64,000 nt of DNA from Sphingomonas sp. (GTDB taxonomy: Bacteria > Pseudomonadota > Alphaproteobacteria > Sphingomonadales > Sphingomonadaceae), in contig JAIELC010000024.1 in assembly GCA_019753375.1 (NCBI GenBank), positions 1 through 64,000 on the forward strand. Reading direction: 5' to 3'. The notes below the pieces were generated by a model. The model saw only the letters and a program-made list of their open reading frames with translations. It was not told the DNA's origin and did no database searches. This document shows positions 42,647 through 52,657 of the stretch, one piece after another; within the stretch, counting starts at the first letter, position 1, and every line of letters starts with the position of its first letter. The position numbers and the translations under genes were made by a program.

Positions 42647-43767
42647 TGACGATGACTGGCTTTCTGGGTTCCGCGATCGCCTTTGCGCTGGTCATTGGGC
42701 CGCTGATTTTTCTGCACGAGCTGGGTCATTATCTGGCGGGCCGCTGGTTTGGCGTGAAAGCCGAAGAGTTTTCGGTCGGTTTTGGGCGGGAATTGTTCGG
42801 CCTTACCGACCGGCGCGGCACGCGGTGGAAATTCTGCCTATTGCCGCTTGGCGGCTATGTTCGGTTCGCCGGTGACATGGATATGTCGAGCCGCGAAGAC
42901 CCTGCGTGGCAGGCGCTGCCTGATAAAGAGCGTAGCCAGACATTTCCGGCCAAGCCTTTATGGCAACGCGCGATCATTGTTGCCGCCGGGCCGGTCACCA
43001 ATTTGCTGATCGCTTTTCTGATCATCGCCGGATTTGCGATGATTGTTGGCCGGGCACAGCCGACCCCGGTTATTGGCGAGGTAGTGGCGGGCGGAGCAGC
43101 GGCACGAGCCGGGCTGATGAGCGGTGATCGCATTACCGCGTTTGATGGTACGCGGATCGGGTCGTTCGTCGACATATTTGATTTTGTGAAGGACCGGCCG
43201 GGCAAGACCGTTACGGTCAGGCTGGTCCGGGACGGCAATGAAATCACCCGCCCCTTGACCGTCGGATCGATCAAGGCAGAGGATCAGGCCGGTCATTCGG
43301 TTGAAATGGGTCGAATTGGGGTTGGTCCGCAGACCCTTCCGGTACCGTTCCTGGAGGTACCCGGACTGGCGTTACGCAGTATGGGGCTGATTATTGGGAC
43401 GATGGGTCAAACGATCGGCCAGATCATTATCGGCCAGCAATCGGCGGACCAATTGGGGGGTCCGTTGCGGATCGCCCAAGTCTCCGGCGAGCAGATGGCG
43501 GCAGGGATAGCGCCTTTCATTTCGCTGATTGCTTTGGTGTCCATTAATCTGGGATTCATCAACCTGTTGCCAGTCCCGGTATTGGATGGCGGTCATTTGC
43601 TGTTCTATGCGATTGAAGCGGTACGTCGGCGTCCATTGGAACCCCATATTCAGGACTGGGCGTTCCGAGGTGGATTGATGGCGGTTCTCGCATTGATGCT
43701 GTTTGCTACGGCGAATGATCTGGGTGCTTTCGGCTTGTGGAAAAGCCTGTCCGGGTTGATCGGCTGA
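42646..43767 (+). CDS. rseP: RIP metalloprotease RseP (site-2 protease)
   Basis: HELGHYLAGRWFGVK active site; PDZ region; NLLPVPVLDGGHLL. Confidence 0.95.
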   Translation: MTMTGFLGSAIAFALVIGPLIFLHELGHYLAGRWFGVKAEEFSVGFGRELFGLTDRRGTRWKFCLLPLGGYVRFAGDMDMSSREDPAWQALPDKERSQTFPAKPLWQRAIIVAAGPVTNLLIAFLIIAGFAMIVGRAQPTPVIGEVVAGGAAARAGLMSGDRITAFDGTRIGSFVDIFDFVKDRPGKTVTVRLVRDGNEITRPLTVGSIKAEDQAGHSVEMGRIGVGPQTLPVPFLEVPGLALRSMGLIIGTMGQTIGQIIIGQQSADQLGGPLRIAQVSGEQMAAGIAPFISLIALVSINLGFINLLPVPVLDGGHLLFYAIEAVRRRPLEPHIQDWAFRGGLMAVLALMLFATANDLGAFGLWKSLSGLIG

Positions 43768-43827
43768 TACGCTTCGGGCAGGGCAATCTTGCCTGGCCTA
43801 AGAATAAATTCCTGTTGGGGTGGAAGA

Positions 43828-46617
43828 GTGAAAGCGACCAAGGTTTCAAAATATGGCACACGGGCGTGCGCTACACTGCTTGCCGGTACCATTCTGTCCG
43901 GCACGGCATCCGCCCAGATCGCTGGGGCCCAGGCTGCTGGGGCCCAGACCGCAGGCCAGGCCGACGCTCAGTCAGCGCCGGCTGCGCAGGCCCCATTGCC
44001 GCCGGCTCCAGCACCCGCGCCGCCAGCGCCCGTCCGCGTCATCAAATCCTTGCGCGTAGAAGGGTCGCAGCGCATCGAGGCCGACACGGTGCTGTCCTAC
44101 ACCAAGCTGCGCGATGGCCAGGTTTATAATAACGAGATCCTGGATCAGGCGATCAAGGATCTGCTCGCCAGCGAACTGTTCGCCGATGTGACGATCATCG
44201 GCGCCGAGACGGGCGATATCGTGCTGCGGATCCGCGAAAATCCGGTCATCAACCGCATCTTGTTCGAAGGGAATAAGCGGCTGAAGCAGGATAAGATCGA
44301 CAAGGAGATCAAGTTAAAGCCGCGCCAGATATTCACCCGCACGGCGGTTCGGCAGGACGTGGTTCGGATTATCGAGCTGTATCGTCGTCAGGGCCGTTTT
44401 GCCGCGACGATTTCGCCAAAAATGGTCGCGCTGGACCAAAACCGTGTGGATGTGATCTTTGAAGTCAATGAGGGGCCGAAGTCCAAGGTCCAAAAGATCA
44501 ACATTATCGGCAATGAAGTGTTCAACGACGGCAAGCTGCGCGCCCAAATGGCCACAAAGCAGGCCGGTCTGAAGCATCTGCTGAGCTCGGCGACCAGCTA
44601 TGATCAGGATCGGCTTTCCTATGACCAGCAGAAGCTGCGTCAATTTTACCTGACCGAAGGCTATGCAGATTTCAAGGTAACGTCGGCGGTTGCGGAGCTG
44701 ACGCCAAACCGACGCGACTTCATCATCACCTATGTGGTTGAAGAGGGCAAACGCTACCATTTCGGCGATATCACCGTCGACAGCGACATTCGCGATTTCG
44801 ACAATAAGAAGCTGGCCGAGGGGCTGATTGCCAAGAAGGGCGATTGGTATAACGCCAAGAAGGTCGAAGATTCGGTGGACGGGATCAACCAGACCGCCGG
44901 CCTGTTCGGCTATGCCTTTGCCGAGGTGAATCCTGAGTTTCAGCGCGACCCCGAAACGCTGACGATGTCGATCAATTTCCATATCGCGGAGGCCAACCGG
45001 ACCTATGTCGAGAGGATCGACATTAACGGCAATACCCTGACACAGGACAAGGTGGTTCGTCGGGAAATGCGCCTTGCCGAGGGCGATGCCTTCAATACAT
45101 TTCTGGTCAAGCGGTCGCAGGACCGGATCAATTCTCTCGGCTTTTTCCAGGAAAAGCTCGAGATCAACCAAAAGCCGGGGTCCAGCCCTGACCGTGTGAT
45201 CCTCGAAACCAATGTCGAGGAAAAATCGACGGGCGAACTGAACCTGTCGGTCGGCTATTCGAGCCTTGAGCGCTTCATCATTCAGGCCTCGATCAAGGAA
45301 CGCAATTTCCGGGGCAAAGGCCAGGAATTGCGCGCCAGCGTCAACTATTCAACCTATTCCAAGCAGATCGAGCTGGGGTTCACTGAACCCTATCTGTTCG
45401 ACCGAACGATTGCCTTTGGCGGCGATATCTTCCGGCGCGACTATAATTCGTTCAATTTCTCGGGGAATTCGCGGCGGACGACCTATTCGCAGGTTTCCAC
45501 CGGATTCCAGTTCCGTTTTTCGGTGCCGCTTACCGAATTTTGGGCCCTGGCGGGCCGCTATGGGCTGAATTATGATGAAGTTGGCCTTGATCGCGCGATC
45601 TATTTTACCCCGCCGGTCACCGGTGTCTGCGATCCGCTCAAGGCAGGCCGCTATCTCTGCGACGCGATCGGCAACCGGCTGACATCAACGCTCGGCTATT
45701 CGCTAATTTTTGACAGCCGCAACAGCCGCCTTCGGCCGACCAAGGGACAAAGCTTTGTCTTCAGTCAGGATTTTGCGGGACTAGGCGGCGATGTCAAATA
45801 TCTGCGCAGCAAGTTCGATTTCGACAAATATTATAATGTCGGCGGCGGGTTTATTTTCTCGGTGAGCCTTGAAGGGGCGTACATCAAGTCGCTGGAAAAA
45901 AGCCGCGGACCCGGCATCGACCCGGTGCGGATCGTTGATCGCTATTATCTGGGTGATCCCCAGTTCCGTGGTTTTGACATTCGCGGGGTGGGGCCGCGGG
46001 TGCAGCGTATTCAATATTCAAACGGCAACCCTGATCAGGTTCTGTTGGACGCGCGCAATCAGATTATTGACGACGCGCTGGGCGGCAGGGCCTATTATCT
46101 GGGCCGGCTCGAGCTGGAGATTCCGCTCGGCGCGGGGGTTCGCGAACTCGGTTTGCGGCCGTCGATCTTCGCAGATTTCGGCGCGTTGTTCGGCGTGACC
46201 CGGCCCTTGCCCACCGCGACTTTCCCGACATTGGTTGATTCTACCGGCAGAAGCTATGTGGGATCGATCTTCACCCCATCGGTCGATTCAGGCGGTAACC
46301 CGATCTATCTTTACCAGTCGGGTACTGACACCACCGGCGCACCGATCTTTACCCGGACGTTGTGCTCGGCTGGCAATCCCGATCCGACGACCGGTGATTG
46401 CATCGGAACGGGCGTGAATGGTCGCGCCACCGATGAGCAGACGCCCTTCCTCGAGCGTTTCCTGGGCGACAGCCCGCTGCCACGCCTGACCGTTGGCGTC
46501 GGCGTAAACTGGAATTCACCCTTTGGTCCGCTGCGCATCAATGTCGCCAAAGCGTTGCTGACCCAGAAGGGCGATGACCCCAAGCTAATTACTTTCAATG
46601 TAGGGACACAATTCTAA
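43828..46617 (+). CDS. bamA: Outer membrane protein assembly factor BamA
   Basis: POTRA repeats (RVIKSLRVEGSQRIEADTVLSYTKLRDG) and Omp85 barrel; GTG start at 43828 follows GGAAGA. Confidence 0.95.
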   Translation: MKATKVSKYGTRACATLLAGTILSGTASAQIAGAQAAGAQTAGQADAQSAPAAQAPLPPAPAPAPPAPVRVIKSLRVEGSQRIEADTVLSYTKLRDGQVYNNEILDQAIKDLLASELFADVTIIGAETGDIVLRIRENPVINRILFEGNKRLKQDKIDKEIKLKPRQIFTRTAVRQDVVRIIELYRRQGRFAATISPKMVALDQNRVDVIFEVNEGPKSKVQKINIIGNEVFNDGKLRAQMATKQAGLKHLLSSATSYDQDRLSYDQQKLRQFYLTEGYADFKVTSAVAELTPNRRDFIITYVVEEGKRYHFGDITVDSDIRDFDNKKLAEGLIAKKGDWYNAKKVEDSVDGINQTAGLFGYAFAEVNPEFQRDPETLTMSINFHIAEANRTYVERIDINGNTLTQDKVVRREMRLAEGDAFNTFLVKRSQDRINSLGFFQEKLEINQKPGSSPDRVILETNVEEKSTGELNLSVGYSSLERFIIQASIKERNFRGKGQELRASVNYSTYSKQIELGFTEPYLFDRTIAFGGDIFRRDYNSFNFSGNSRRTTYSQVSTGFQFRFSVPLTEFWALAGRYGLNYDEVGLDRAIYFTPPVTGVCDPLKAGRYLCDAIGNRLTSTLGYSLIFDSRNSRLRPTKGQSFVFSQDFAGLGGDVKYLRSKFDFDKYYNVGGGFIFSVSLEGAYIKSLEKSRGPGIDPVRIVDRYYLGDPQFRGFDIRGVGPRVQRIQYSNGNPDQVLLDARNQIIDDALGGRAYYLGRLELEIPLGAGVRELGLRPSIFADFGALFGVTRPLPTATFPTLVDSTGRSYVGSIFTPSVDSGGNPIYLYQSGTDTTGAPIFTRTLCSAGNPDPTTGDCIGTGVNGRATDEQTPFLERFLGDSPLPRLTVGVGVNWNSPFGPLRINVAKALLTQKGDDPKLITFNVGTQF
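43921..43950 (+). repeat. 15-bp imperfect tandem duplication (GCTGGGGCCCAGGCT / GCTGGGGCCCAGACC) in the bamA N-terminal linker
   Basis: Two adjacent near-identical 15-mers encoding AGAQA AGAQT. Confidence 0.7.
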
Positions 46618-47255
46618 TGAAAATGACGTACCAGGTCGCGGCATTCGCCGCAGCGATGACGATCAGCGCCGTCGCACTGCCTCATGTGGCGGTTGCGCAG
46701 ACGACGCTGACGGTTGATGTCGGCACGCTATATGCGGAAAGCGTTGCGGCCAAGAGCGGTAACGCCCAGCTCGAGGCAAAATATGGCGACCGCATCAAGA
46801 CAATCCAGACCAACTACCAGACCGCCGGCAAGGCGTGGAATGATCAGGTCGAAGCCGCGCGCAAGCTGCTAAAGCCCGATGGTACCGGCACCTTGCCGCC
46901 GGCAACCGAAACCAGCCTGGCCCAGGCCCGCAAGAATCTGACCGACGCACAGCAGCAGGTGGACGAGATCCGGCAGGAAATCGACTATGTGCGTCAATAT
47001 GTGCAATCGCAGATCTTTGAAAAGATGGCGCCGATTGCCGAAAAGATCCGCAAGGAGCGCAAGGCTGAAATCGTGATGCCGCGCAATGTCGTGCTGGCCT
47101 TTGACCCGTCGACCGACATCACGGCGTCGGTGCTCCAGCAATTGAATGCAACGATGACGACGGTGTCGATCACGCTGCCTCAGCAGCAGGCGCCTGCGCC
47201 CGCTGGTACCGCGCAACCGGCAACACCGCCAAAGCAGCAGCCCCAGACGCGCTGA
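46617..47255 (+). CDS. skp: OmpH/Skp family periplasmic chaperone
   Basis: Signal peptide, coiled-coil helical OmpH domain, directly downstream of bamA. Confidence 0.87.
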   Translation: MKMTYQVAAFAAAMTISAVALPHVAVAQTTLTVDVGTLYAESVAAKSGNAQLEAKYGDRIKTIQTNYQTAGKAWNDQVEAARKLLKPDGTGTLPPATETSLAQARKNLTDAQQQVDEIRQEIDYVRQYVQSQIFEKMAPIAEKIRKERKAEIVMPRNVVLAFDPSTDITASVLQQLNATMTTVSITLPQQQAPAPAGTAQPATPPKQQPQTR

Positions 47256-47259
47256 TCGG

Positions 47260-47742
47260 ATGACGGACAGCGCTGAAACTTCCCCTGCCAGGGGATACCC
47301 GCTCGATATCGGGCGCGTGATGGCGGCGCTGCCGCATCGGTATCCGATGCTGTTGGTCGACCGTGTCGAGGAGCTCGTCCTCGACCGGTCGATCGCGGCC
47401 ATTAAAGCCGTGACGATCAATGAGGGCTTTTTTCAGGGCCATTTTCCGGGCCGCCCGATCATGCCCGGCGTCTTGATCGTCGAGGCGCTGGCGCAGGCAG
47501 CCGGTGTGTTGGCGGTTGAATCATTGGGCCTCGCGGGCACCGGCAAGCTGGTCTATTTCATGGCAATTGAGGGCGCCAAGTTCCGCAAGCCGGTCGAGCC
47601 CGGCTGCTTGTTGCGATTGGAAGTCGAATTTTTGCAGAAACGCACCAGTGTCTGCAAATTCGCCGGGCGCGCGTTGATCGATGGACAGCTAGCGGCCGAA
47701 GCGAATTTTACCGCCATGATTGCCGATCCTCCCAAGGCATAG
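47260..47742 (+). CDS. fabZ: 3-hydroxyacyl-ACP dehydratase FabZ
   Basis: [46 protein letters not shown]. Confidence 0.95.
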   Translation: MTDSAETSPARGYPLDIGRVMAALPHRYPMLLVDRVEELVLDRSIAAIKAVTINEGFFQGHFPGRPIMPGVLIVEALAQAAGVLAVESLGLAGTGKLVYFMAIEGAKFRKPVEPGCLLRLEVEFLQKRTSVCKFAGRALIDGQLAAEANFTAMIADPPKA

Positions 47743-47777
47743 CCGCAGTCCCGTTCAGACCGCCGATATGTACCGGA

Positions 47778-49244
47778 TCACCGAAACGGCGGTTCGTTGA
47801 ACGCGCGCAATTTTCTGCTGTGCAGCTTGGCACCTTCGCGGCGAAGCTCTTCGCAGGTTTCGATACCAATCTTCATATGTTCGGCGATTGCCCGCTCGTA
47901 AAACCGATTGGCCTGGCCGGGCAACTTGAGTTCACCGTGGAGCGGCTTGTCGGAAACACACAGCAGCGTTCCATAGGGCACGCGGAAGCGATAGCCTTGA
48001 GCCGCAATCGTTGCGGATTCCATATCGATGCCCACCGCGCGGCTGAGCGAAAAGCGCAGCGCTGATTTTGAATAGCGCAATTCCCAATTGCGGTCGTCGG
48101 TCGTTACAATCGTGCCCGTGCGCAATCGCCGCTTCAATTCGTCGCCCGACTGGCCCGATACCGTCTGCGCGGCGCGCGCCAGCGCTTGTTGAACCTCTGC
48201 GATTGCCGGAACCGGAATCTCGGGCGGTAAAACATCGTCCAGGACATGGTCGTCCCGCAAATAGGCATGCGCCAACACATAATCGCCAATCCGCTGACTG
48301 GGGCGCAGGCCGCCGCAATGGCCAATCATCAGCCAGGCTTCGGGCCGGACGACGGCCAGATGATCGCAGATCGTTTTGGCATTGGACGGACCGACGCCGA
48401 TATTGACAAGGGTAATCCCGGTGCGATCATCGGCCATCAGGTGATAGGCGGGCATCTGGTGGCGCCGCCATGCGCTGGTATCGGCCAGCACTGCCTCGAT
48501 ATCGTCGCCGGATTTGAACAACACGCCGCCCGCACCCGACAGCGCCGTAAAGCGGCTTGGATTTCCGTCCGCGTCCGGGTCAAGCTGGGATGCCGCCCAG
48601 CGGACAAATTCATCAACATAGCGGTGATAATTGGTGAACAGCACGTAACGCTGCACATGTTCGGGTGGCGTGCCGGTATAGTGGCGCAGCCGGGCCAGGC
48701 TGAAGTCGGTACGCAGCGCATCGAACAACGCCAGTGGACGATGGCTGTCGGTCGCATCCAGCAGACCATCTGCAGCTTCATCGCCAATATATGCCAGTTC
48801 GGTTGCCGGAAAATGCCGTGCCAATTCCGACGCCGATACCTCATCGAGGCTCAGCGCGGCACCGGCATCCAGAACATAGGGAAAGGGTATTTCCTGATTG
48901 CCCGGAACAGCCTGAACATGGACGTCATAGTCCTCGATCAACAAGCCGAGTTGCTCGGTCAGATAACCGGCAAACTGGCCCGGCTTGGTGACGCTGATGC
49001 GATACTCACCGGGCGACACCAGGCGGCCGAACGATCGCAGCGGGGTGGGGCGATCATCGCCGCCATGATAGGTCAGCCTGATTTCGGGATAGGCAAAAGC
49101 ACCGCTGGCCCGCATGATGGGATCGGGCACCGTGCCGTCGTTCAGATAGGCGATCAGCGCAGAACGCAGGCGTTCCACCGAAGCGGTGTAGAGGCGGTCG
49201 AGATCGGCAACGATTGCCGCAGCGGCGGGACATGTTGAGGTCAT
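47778..49244 (-). CDS. amn: AMP nucleosidase
   Basis: TSAWRRHQMPAYHLMADDRTGITLVNIGVGPSNAKTICDHLAVVRPEAWLMIGHCGGLRPSQ. Confidence 0.93.
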   Translation of the reverse strand: MTSTCPAAAAIVADLDRLYTASVERLRSALIAYLNDGTVPDPIMRASGAFAYPEIRLTYHGGDDRPTPLRSFGRLVSPGEYRISVTKPGQFAGYLTEQLGLLIEDYDVHVQAVPGNQEIPFPYVLDAGAALSLDEVSASELARHFPATELAYIGDEAADGLLDATDSHRPLALFDALRTDFSLARLRHYTGTPPEHVQRYVLFTNYHRYVDEFVRWAASQLDPDADGNPSRFTALSGAGGVLFKSGDDIEAVLADTSAWRRHQMPAYHLMADDRTGITLVNIGVGPSNAKTICDHLAVVRPEAWLMIGHCGGLRPSQRIGDYVLAHAYLRDDHVLDDVLPPEIPVPAIAEVQQALARAAQTVSGQSGDELKRRLRTGTIVTTDDRNWELRYSKSALRFSLSRAVGIDMESATIAAQGYRFRVPYGTLLCVSDKPLHGELKLPGQANRFYERAIAEHMKIGIETCEELRREGAKLHSRKLRAFNEPPFR

Positions 49245-49338
49245 GTTCCCGAGCTAGTCGAGCCTCGTTACGCTGACAAGACGAAGGGCGCCCGGGGCAT
49301 AAAAACCATCCGCCATCGAACCGGCTATTGCAGGCCGA

Positions 49339-49644
49339 TTACGCGCGATCCGCGGCGCCTATTTTGGGATTCCTTTTGGACATGCCATAAACCGCACCTG
49401 CGGTCACGCCGCTGACAATGGCGGTTGCGACAAGCGGGTATTGCCGAATCAGGGAAACTGTCGCCGCCACAGTATCCGTGAACACTGATTGTGCCTGATC
49501 GCGCAGTGCTTTGATATCAGCTGATGTCGGCAACTGATCTTCCAAACGGCGGACATGATCGTGAATGGCGTCAGCGGCGCCGTTAAATGGTACGGCAACG
49601 GGTTCGACAATGGGGCGGGTAACGGGCGTATCAAGGTCGGTCAT
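49339..49644 (-). CDS. Hypothetical small protein with one C-terminal TM segment (DUF883-like layout)
   Basis: Helical N-terminus plus YPLVATAIVSGVTAGAVYGMSKR. Confidence 0.6.
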   Translation of the reverse strand: MTDLDTPVTRPIVEPVAVPFNGAADAIHDHVRRLEDQLPTSADIKALRDQAQSVFTDTVAATVSLIRQYPLVATAIVSGVTAGAVYGMSKRNPKIGAADRA

Positions 49645-49724
49645 GGCTTGGGCTCCTTTCCAGCACCAAGCGTCAACGGCTGGCCGGGCGTCCGGGTTGC
49701 ACGGTTGGACGCCCGGCAGGCTCC

Positions 49725-50207
49725 TTATAGCTGTTCGAGCATGTGCTCGGCCGAGCTGACCTTGAATTCGCCCGGTGCCTCGACATTGAGCTGGGTGACG
49801 ATGCCATCATCGACCACCATCGAAAAGCGCTGCCCGCGCGTGCCCATGCCAAATTTGCTGCCATCCATCGTCAGGCCGACGGCTTCGGCAAAGGCTGCAT
49901 TGCCGTCGCCGAGCATCGTCACCGTATCGCCGGCGTTGTTCATCTTGCTCCAGGCGCCGAGCACAAACGCGTCATTGACGGCGGTGCAGGCGATTTCGTC
50001 GACGCCCTTGGCCTTAAGGGCGGCCGCTTGTTCAAGATAACCGGGCAGATGCTTGGCCGAACAAGTTGGCGTAAAGGCGCCAGGTACCGAAAAGAGTGCA
50101 ACCTTGCGCCCCTTGAAATAGCTGTCGCTGTCGACGGCTTCGGGGCCGTGGTCGGTTGCCTTGGTGAACATCGTCGTGGGCAGCTTGTCGCCAACTTTGA
50201 TCGTCAT
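49725..50207 (-). CDS. Peroxiredoxin (Prx5-like)
   Basis: MTIKVGDKLPTTMF; ALFSVPGAFTPTCSAKHLPGYLE. Start corrected to ATG 50207. Confidence 0.92.
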   Translation of the reverse strand: MTIKVGDKLPTTMFTKATDHGPEAVDSDSYFKGRKVALFSVPGAFTPTCSAKHLPGYLEQAAALKAKGVDEIACTAVNDAFVLGAWSKMNNAGDTVTMLGDGNAAFAEAVGLTMDGSKFGMGTRGQRFSMVVDDGIVTQLNVEAPGEFKVSSAEHMLEQL

Positions 50208-50372
50208 GATGCGTCCTTTCCTTATGAAAATCTTGGCTTCATCTAGGGGCGGATCGATCGGGTTTGAAGCGGGGATATTCAAAATCGTCCGCGCGTCTTT
50301 TATGCGATGGGCCGAGACGCCAAACCGCAAGGATGATTGGACCTGGCGCAGGCGTGGGGGTAGGATGGTGCC

Positions 50373-50933
50373 ATGGCAGGCGAAGTCTTTCTGTCGGGGC
50401 AATTCCTGCTCGCGATGCCCGGCATCGGCGACCCTCGGTTTGACCATGCGATCATCGCCATGTGCGCCCATGATGCGCACGGTGCGATGGGTATTGGGAT
50501 TGGCGAGCAGATCGACGATCTGGGTCTGCATGAGCTTTTGGAGCAATTTGAAATCGATGTGGGTTGCGCGCCCGATTCGCCCATTGTTCTTGGCGGCCCG
50601 GTAGAACCGGGCAGGGGCTTTGTCCTTCACAGCAATGATTGGGGCGGACAAGGGACGATTGATGTCGCGGGACGGTGGTCGCTGTCGGGATCCATCGATA
50701 TCCTGCGGGCGATTGCCGAAGGCCGGGGGCCGCGCAAATTTGTGATCGCGCTGGGGTATGCGGGTTGGGGTGCAGGCCAGCTCGACGAAGAACTTACGCG
50801 GCATGGCTGGTTCAGCATCCCGGGCAATCCGTCGTTGATCTTCGATACGCCGTCAGATCGCCGATGGACCGAGGGCTTTCAACGCGCGGGCGTTGATCCC
50901 CGACTTTTGTCAAACGTCTGCGGCACGGCCTGA
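50373..50933 (+). CDS. YqgE/AlgH family protein (UPF0301/DUF179)
   Basis: FLSGQFLLAMPGIGDPRFDHAIIAMCAHDAHGAMGIGI; GYAGWGAGQLDEEL. Confidence 0.92.
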   Translation: MAGEVFLSGQFLLAMPGIGDPRFDHAIIAMCAHDAHGAMGIGIGEQIDDLGLHELLEQFEIDVGCAPDSPIVLGGPVEPGRGFVLHSNDWGGQGTIDVAGRWSLSGSIDILRAIAEGRGPRKFVIALGYAGWGAGQLDEELTRHGWFSIPGNPSLIFDTPSDRRWTEGFQRAGVDPRLLSNVCGTA

Positions 50934-50949
50934 CCCGGCAATAGTCGTC

Positions 50950-50969
50950 ATATAAAGACATCTTTATAT
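50950..50969. promoter_or_regulatory. 20-bp palindrome ATATAAAGACATCTTTATAT upstream of ahcY; candidate SAM/SAH-cycle regulator operator
   Basis: 9-bp perfect half-sites with a CA centre, about 95 bp upstream of the ahcY start, in an AT-rich island. Confidence 0.6.
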
Positions 50970-51062
50970 TTGATCTGGTCGGTTCGACGGGCTATGGGCG
51001 CTCATAACGGTGCCGGGTAGAGCTGCCTGGTCCAGTGCCTTTCATCCTCAGGAGATCCCGAC

Positions 51063-52466
51063 GTGGCCACCAACGTTCTTGAACGCGATTATGTCGTCGC
51101 TGACATCAGCCTTGCCGATTTCGGCCGCAAGGAAATCAACATCGCCGAAACCGAAATGCCCGGCCTGATGGCGCTGCGCGACGAATTTGGTGCCTCGCAG
51201 CCGTTGAAGGGCGCCCGCATCACCGGATCGCTGCACATGACGATCCAGACCGCGGTGCTGATCGAAACGCTGACGGCGCTGGGTGCCAAGGTTCGTTGGG
51301 CGACCTGCAATATCTTTTCGACGCAGGACCATGCCGCAGCTGCCATCGCGGCATCGGGCGTGCCGGTATTTGCGATCAAGGGCGAGAGCCTGGCCGATTA
51401 TTGGGATTATGTCGGGTCGATCTTCGACTGGGGAGATGAAACCGCCAACATGATCCTCGACGATGGCGGCGACGCAACGATGTTTGCGCTGTGGGGCGCC
51501 AAGCTCGAAGCCGGCCATTCCTTCCCCGAGCCCGAGAATGAGGAAGAAGTGGAAATGCAGCGCGCGGTGAAGGAATTCATCGCTAAAAAGCCGGGGTATC
51601 TGACCGAGAGCGTCAAGAACATCAAAGGCGTATCGGAAGAGACCACGACGGGCGTGCACCGCCTCTATGCCATTGCCAAGAAGGGCGAGCTGCCCTTTCC
51701 CGCCATCAACGTCAATGACAGCGTCACCAAGTCGAAATTCGACAATCTTTACGGCTGCAAGGAATCGCTGGTCGATGCGATCCGCCGTGGCACCGATGTG
51801 ATGCTGGCGGGCAAGGTGGCAACCGTCGCGGGCTTTGGTGATGTTGGCAAGGGATCGGCCCAGTCGCTGCGCAATGGCGGCGCGCGGGTGCTGGTAACCG
51901 AAATCGATCCGATCTGTGCGTTGCAGGCGGCGATGGAAGGCTTTGAAGTCGTCACGATGGAAGAGGCGGTGACCCGCTCGGACATTTTTGTGACCGCGAC
52001 CGGCAATGCCGACGTCATCACCGCCGATCACATGAAGAACATGAAGAACATGGCGATCGTGTGCAACATTGGCCATTTCGACAGCGAAATCCAGATTTCG
52101 GCCCTGTCGAACTATAAGTGGACCGAAGTGAAGCCGCAGGTTGATCTGGTCGAGTTCCCGGATGGCAAGCAGATCATCATCCTGTCGAAGGGCCGATTGG
52201 TCAATCTGGGCAACGCCACCGGCCATCCATCGTTCGTGATGTCGGCAAGCTTTACCAATCAGACGCTGGCCCAGATCGAACTCTTCACCAATCCTGCACA
52301 GTATAAGAACGACGTGTACGTCCTGCCCAAGCATCTGGACGAAAAGGTCGCGGCGCTCCATCTGGAAAAGCTGGGCGTCAAGATGACGCAGCTGACGAAA
52401 AAGCAGGCCGATTATATCGGAGTGCCGGTCGAAGGCCCGTTCAAGCCGGACCATTACCGCTACTGA
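51063..52466 (+). CDS. ahcY: Adenosylhomocysteinase
   Basis: [87 protein letters not shown]-terminus. Confidence 0.98.
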   Translation: MATNVLERDYVVADISLADFGRKEINIAETEMPGLMALRDEFGASQPLKGARITGSLHMTIQTAVLIETLTALGAKVRWATCNIFSTQDHAAAAIAASGVPVFAIKGESLADYWDYVGSIFDWGDETANMILDDGGDATMFALWGAKLEAGHSFPEPENEEEVEMQRAVKEFIAKKPGYLTESVKNIKGVSEETTTGVHRLYAIAKKGELPFPAINVNDSVTKSKFDNLYGCKESLVDAIRRGTDVMLAGKVATVAGFGDVGKGSAQSLRNGGARVLVTEIDPICALQAAMEGFEVVTMEEAVTRSDIFVTATGNADVITADHMKNMKNMAIVCNIGHFDSEIQISALSNYKWTEVKPQVDLVEFPDGKQIIILSKGRLVNLGNATGHPSFVMSASFTNQTLAQIELFTNPAQYKNDVYVLPKHLDEKVAALHLEKLGVKMTQLTKKQADYIGVPVEGPFKPDHYRY

Positions 52467-52498
52467 TTTCATCACCGATCATCAAAGATTGTTGCTTC

Positions 52499-52528
52499 GC
52501 GCCACGACCAGCCGGCTGGTCGTGGCGC
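52499..52528. terminator. Perfect 30-bp inverted repeat downstream of ahcY (15-bp arms)
   Basis: GCGCCACGACCAGCC / GGCTGGTCGTGGCGC, followed by GCTTTGC; no strong T-run. Confidence 0.6.
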
Positions 52529-52532
52529 GCTT

Positions 52533-52558
52533 TGCATGTGGCAATAATGCCACATGCA
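52533..52558. other. Second adjacent perfect hairpin (TGCATGTGGCA-ATAA-TGCCACATGCA)
   Basis: 11-bp perfect stem, 4-nt loop, 4 bp after the previous inverted repeat. Confidence 0.6.
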
Positions 52559-52657
52559 GTACAAGTCCCTAATTTCACAATTCCGTTCCCTGTAACAATC
52601 CAGCAAGGAGGCAACAAACGAGCAATAAATTGCTCGACAGGGTAAAAGGGGACGAAA

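Noticed and set aside
48246-49238. 330-aa plus-strand ORF opposite amn
   Set aside because: Antisense shadow of a conserved gene.
50208-50804. N-terminal extension of the peroxiredoxin ORF
   Set aside because: Antisense to the YqgE gene; the Prx N-terminus starts at 50207.
50940-51062. SAM/SAH riboswitch upstream of ahcY
   Set aside because: No riboswitch consensus could be recognised by eye; only the DNA palindrome is supported.
51048-52475. 475-aa minus-strand ORF opposite ahcY
   Set aside because: Complete overlap with a highly conserved gene; no recognisable domain.
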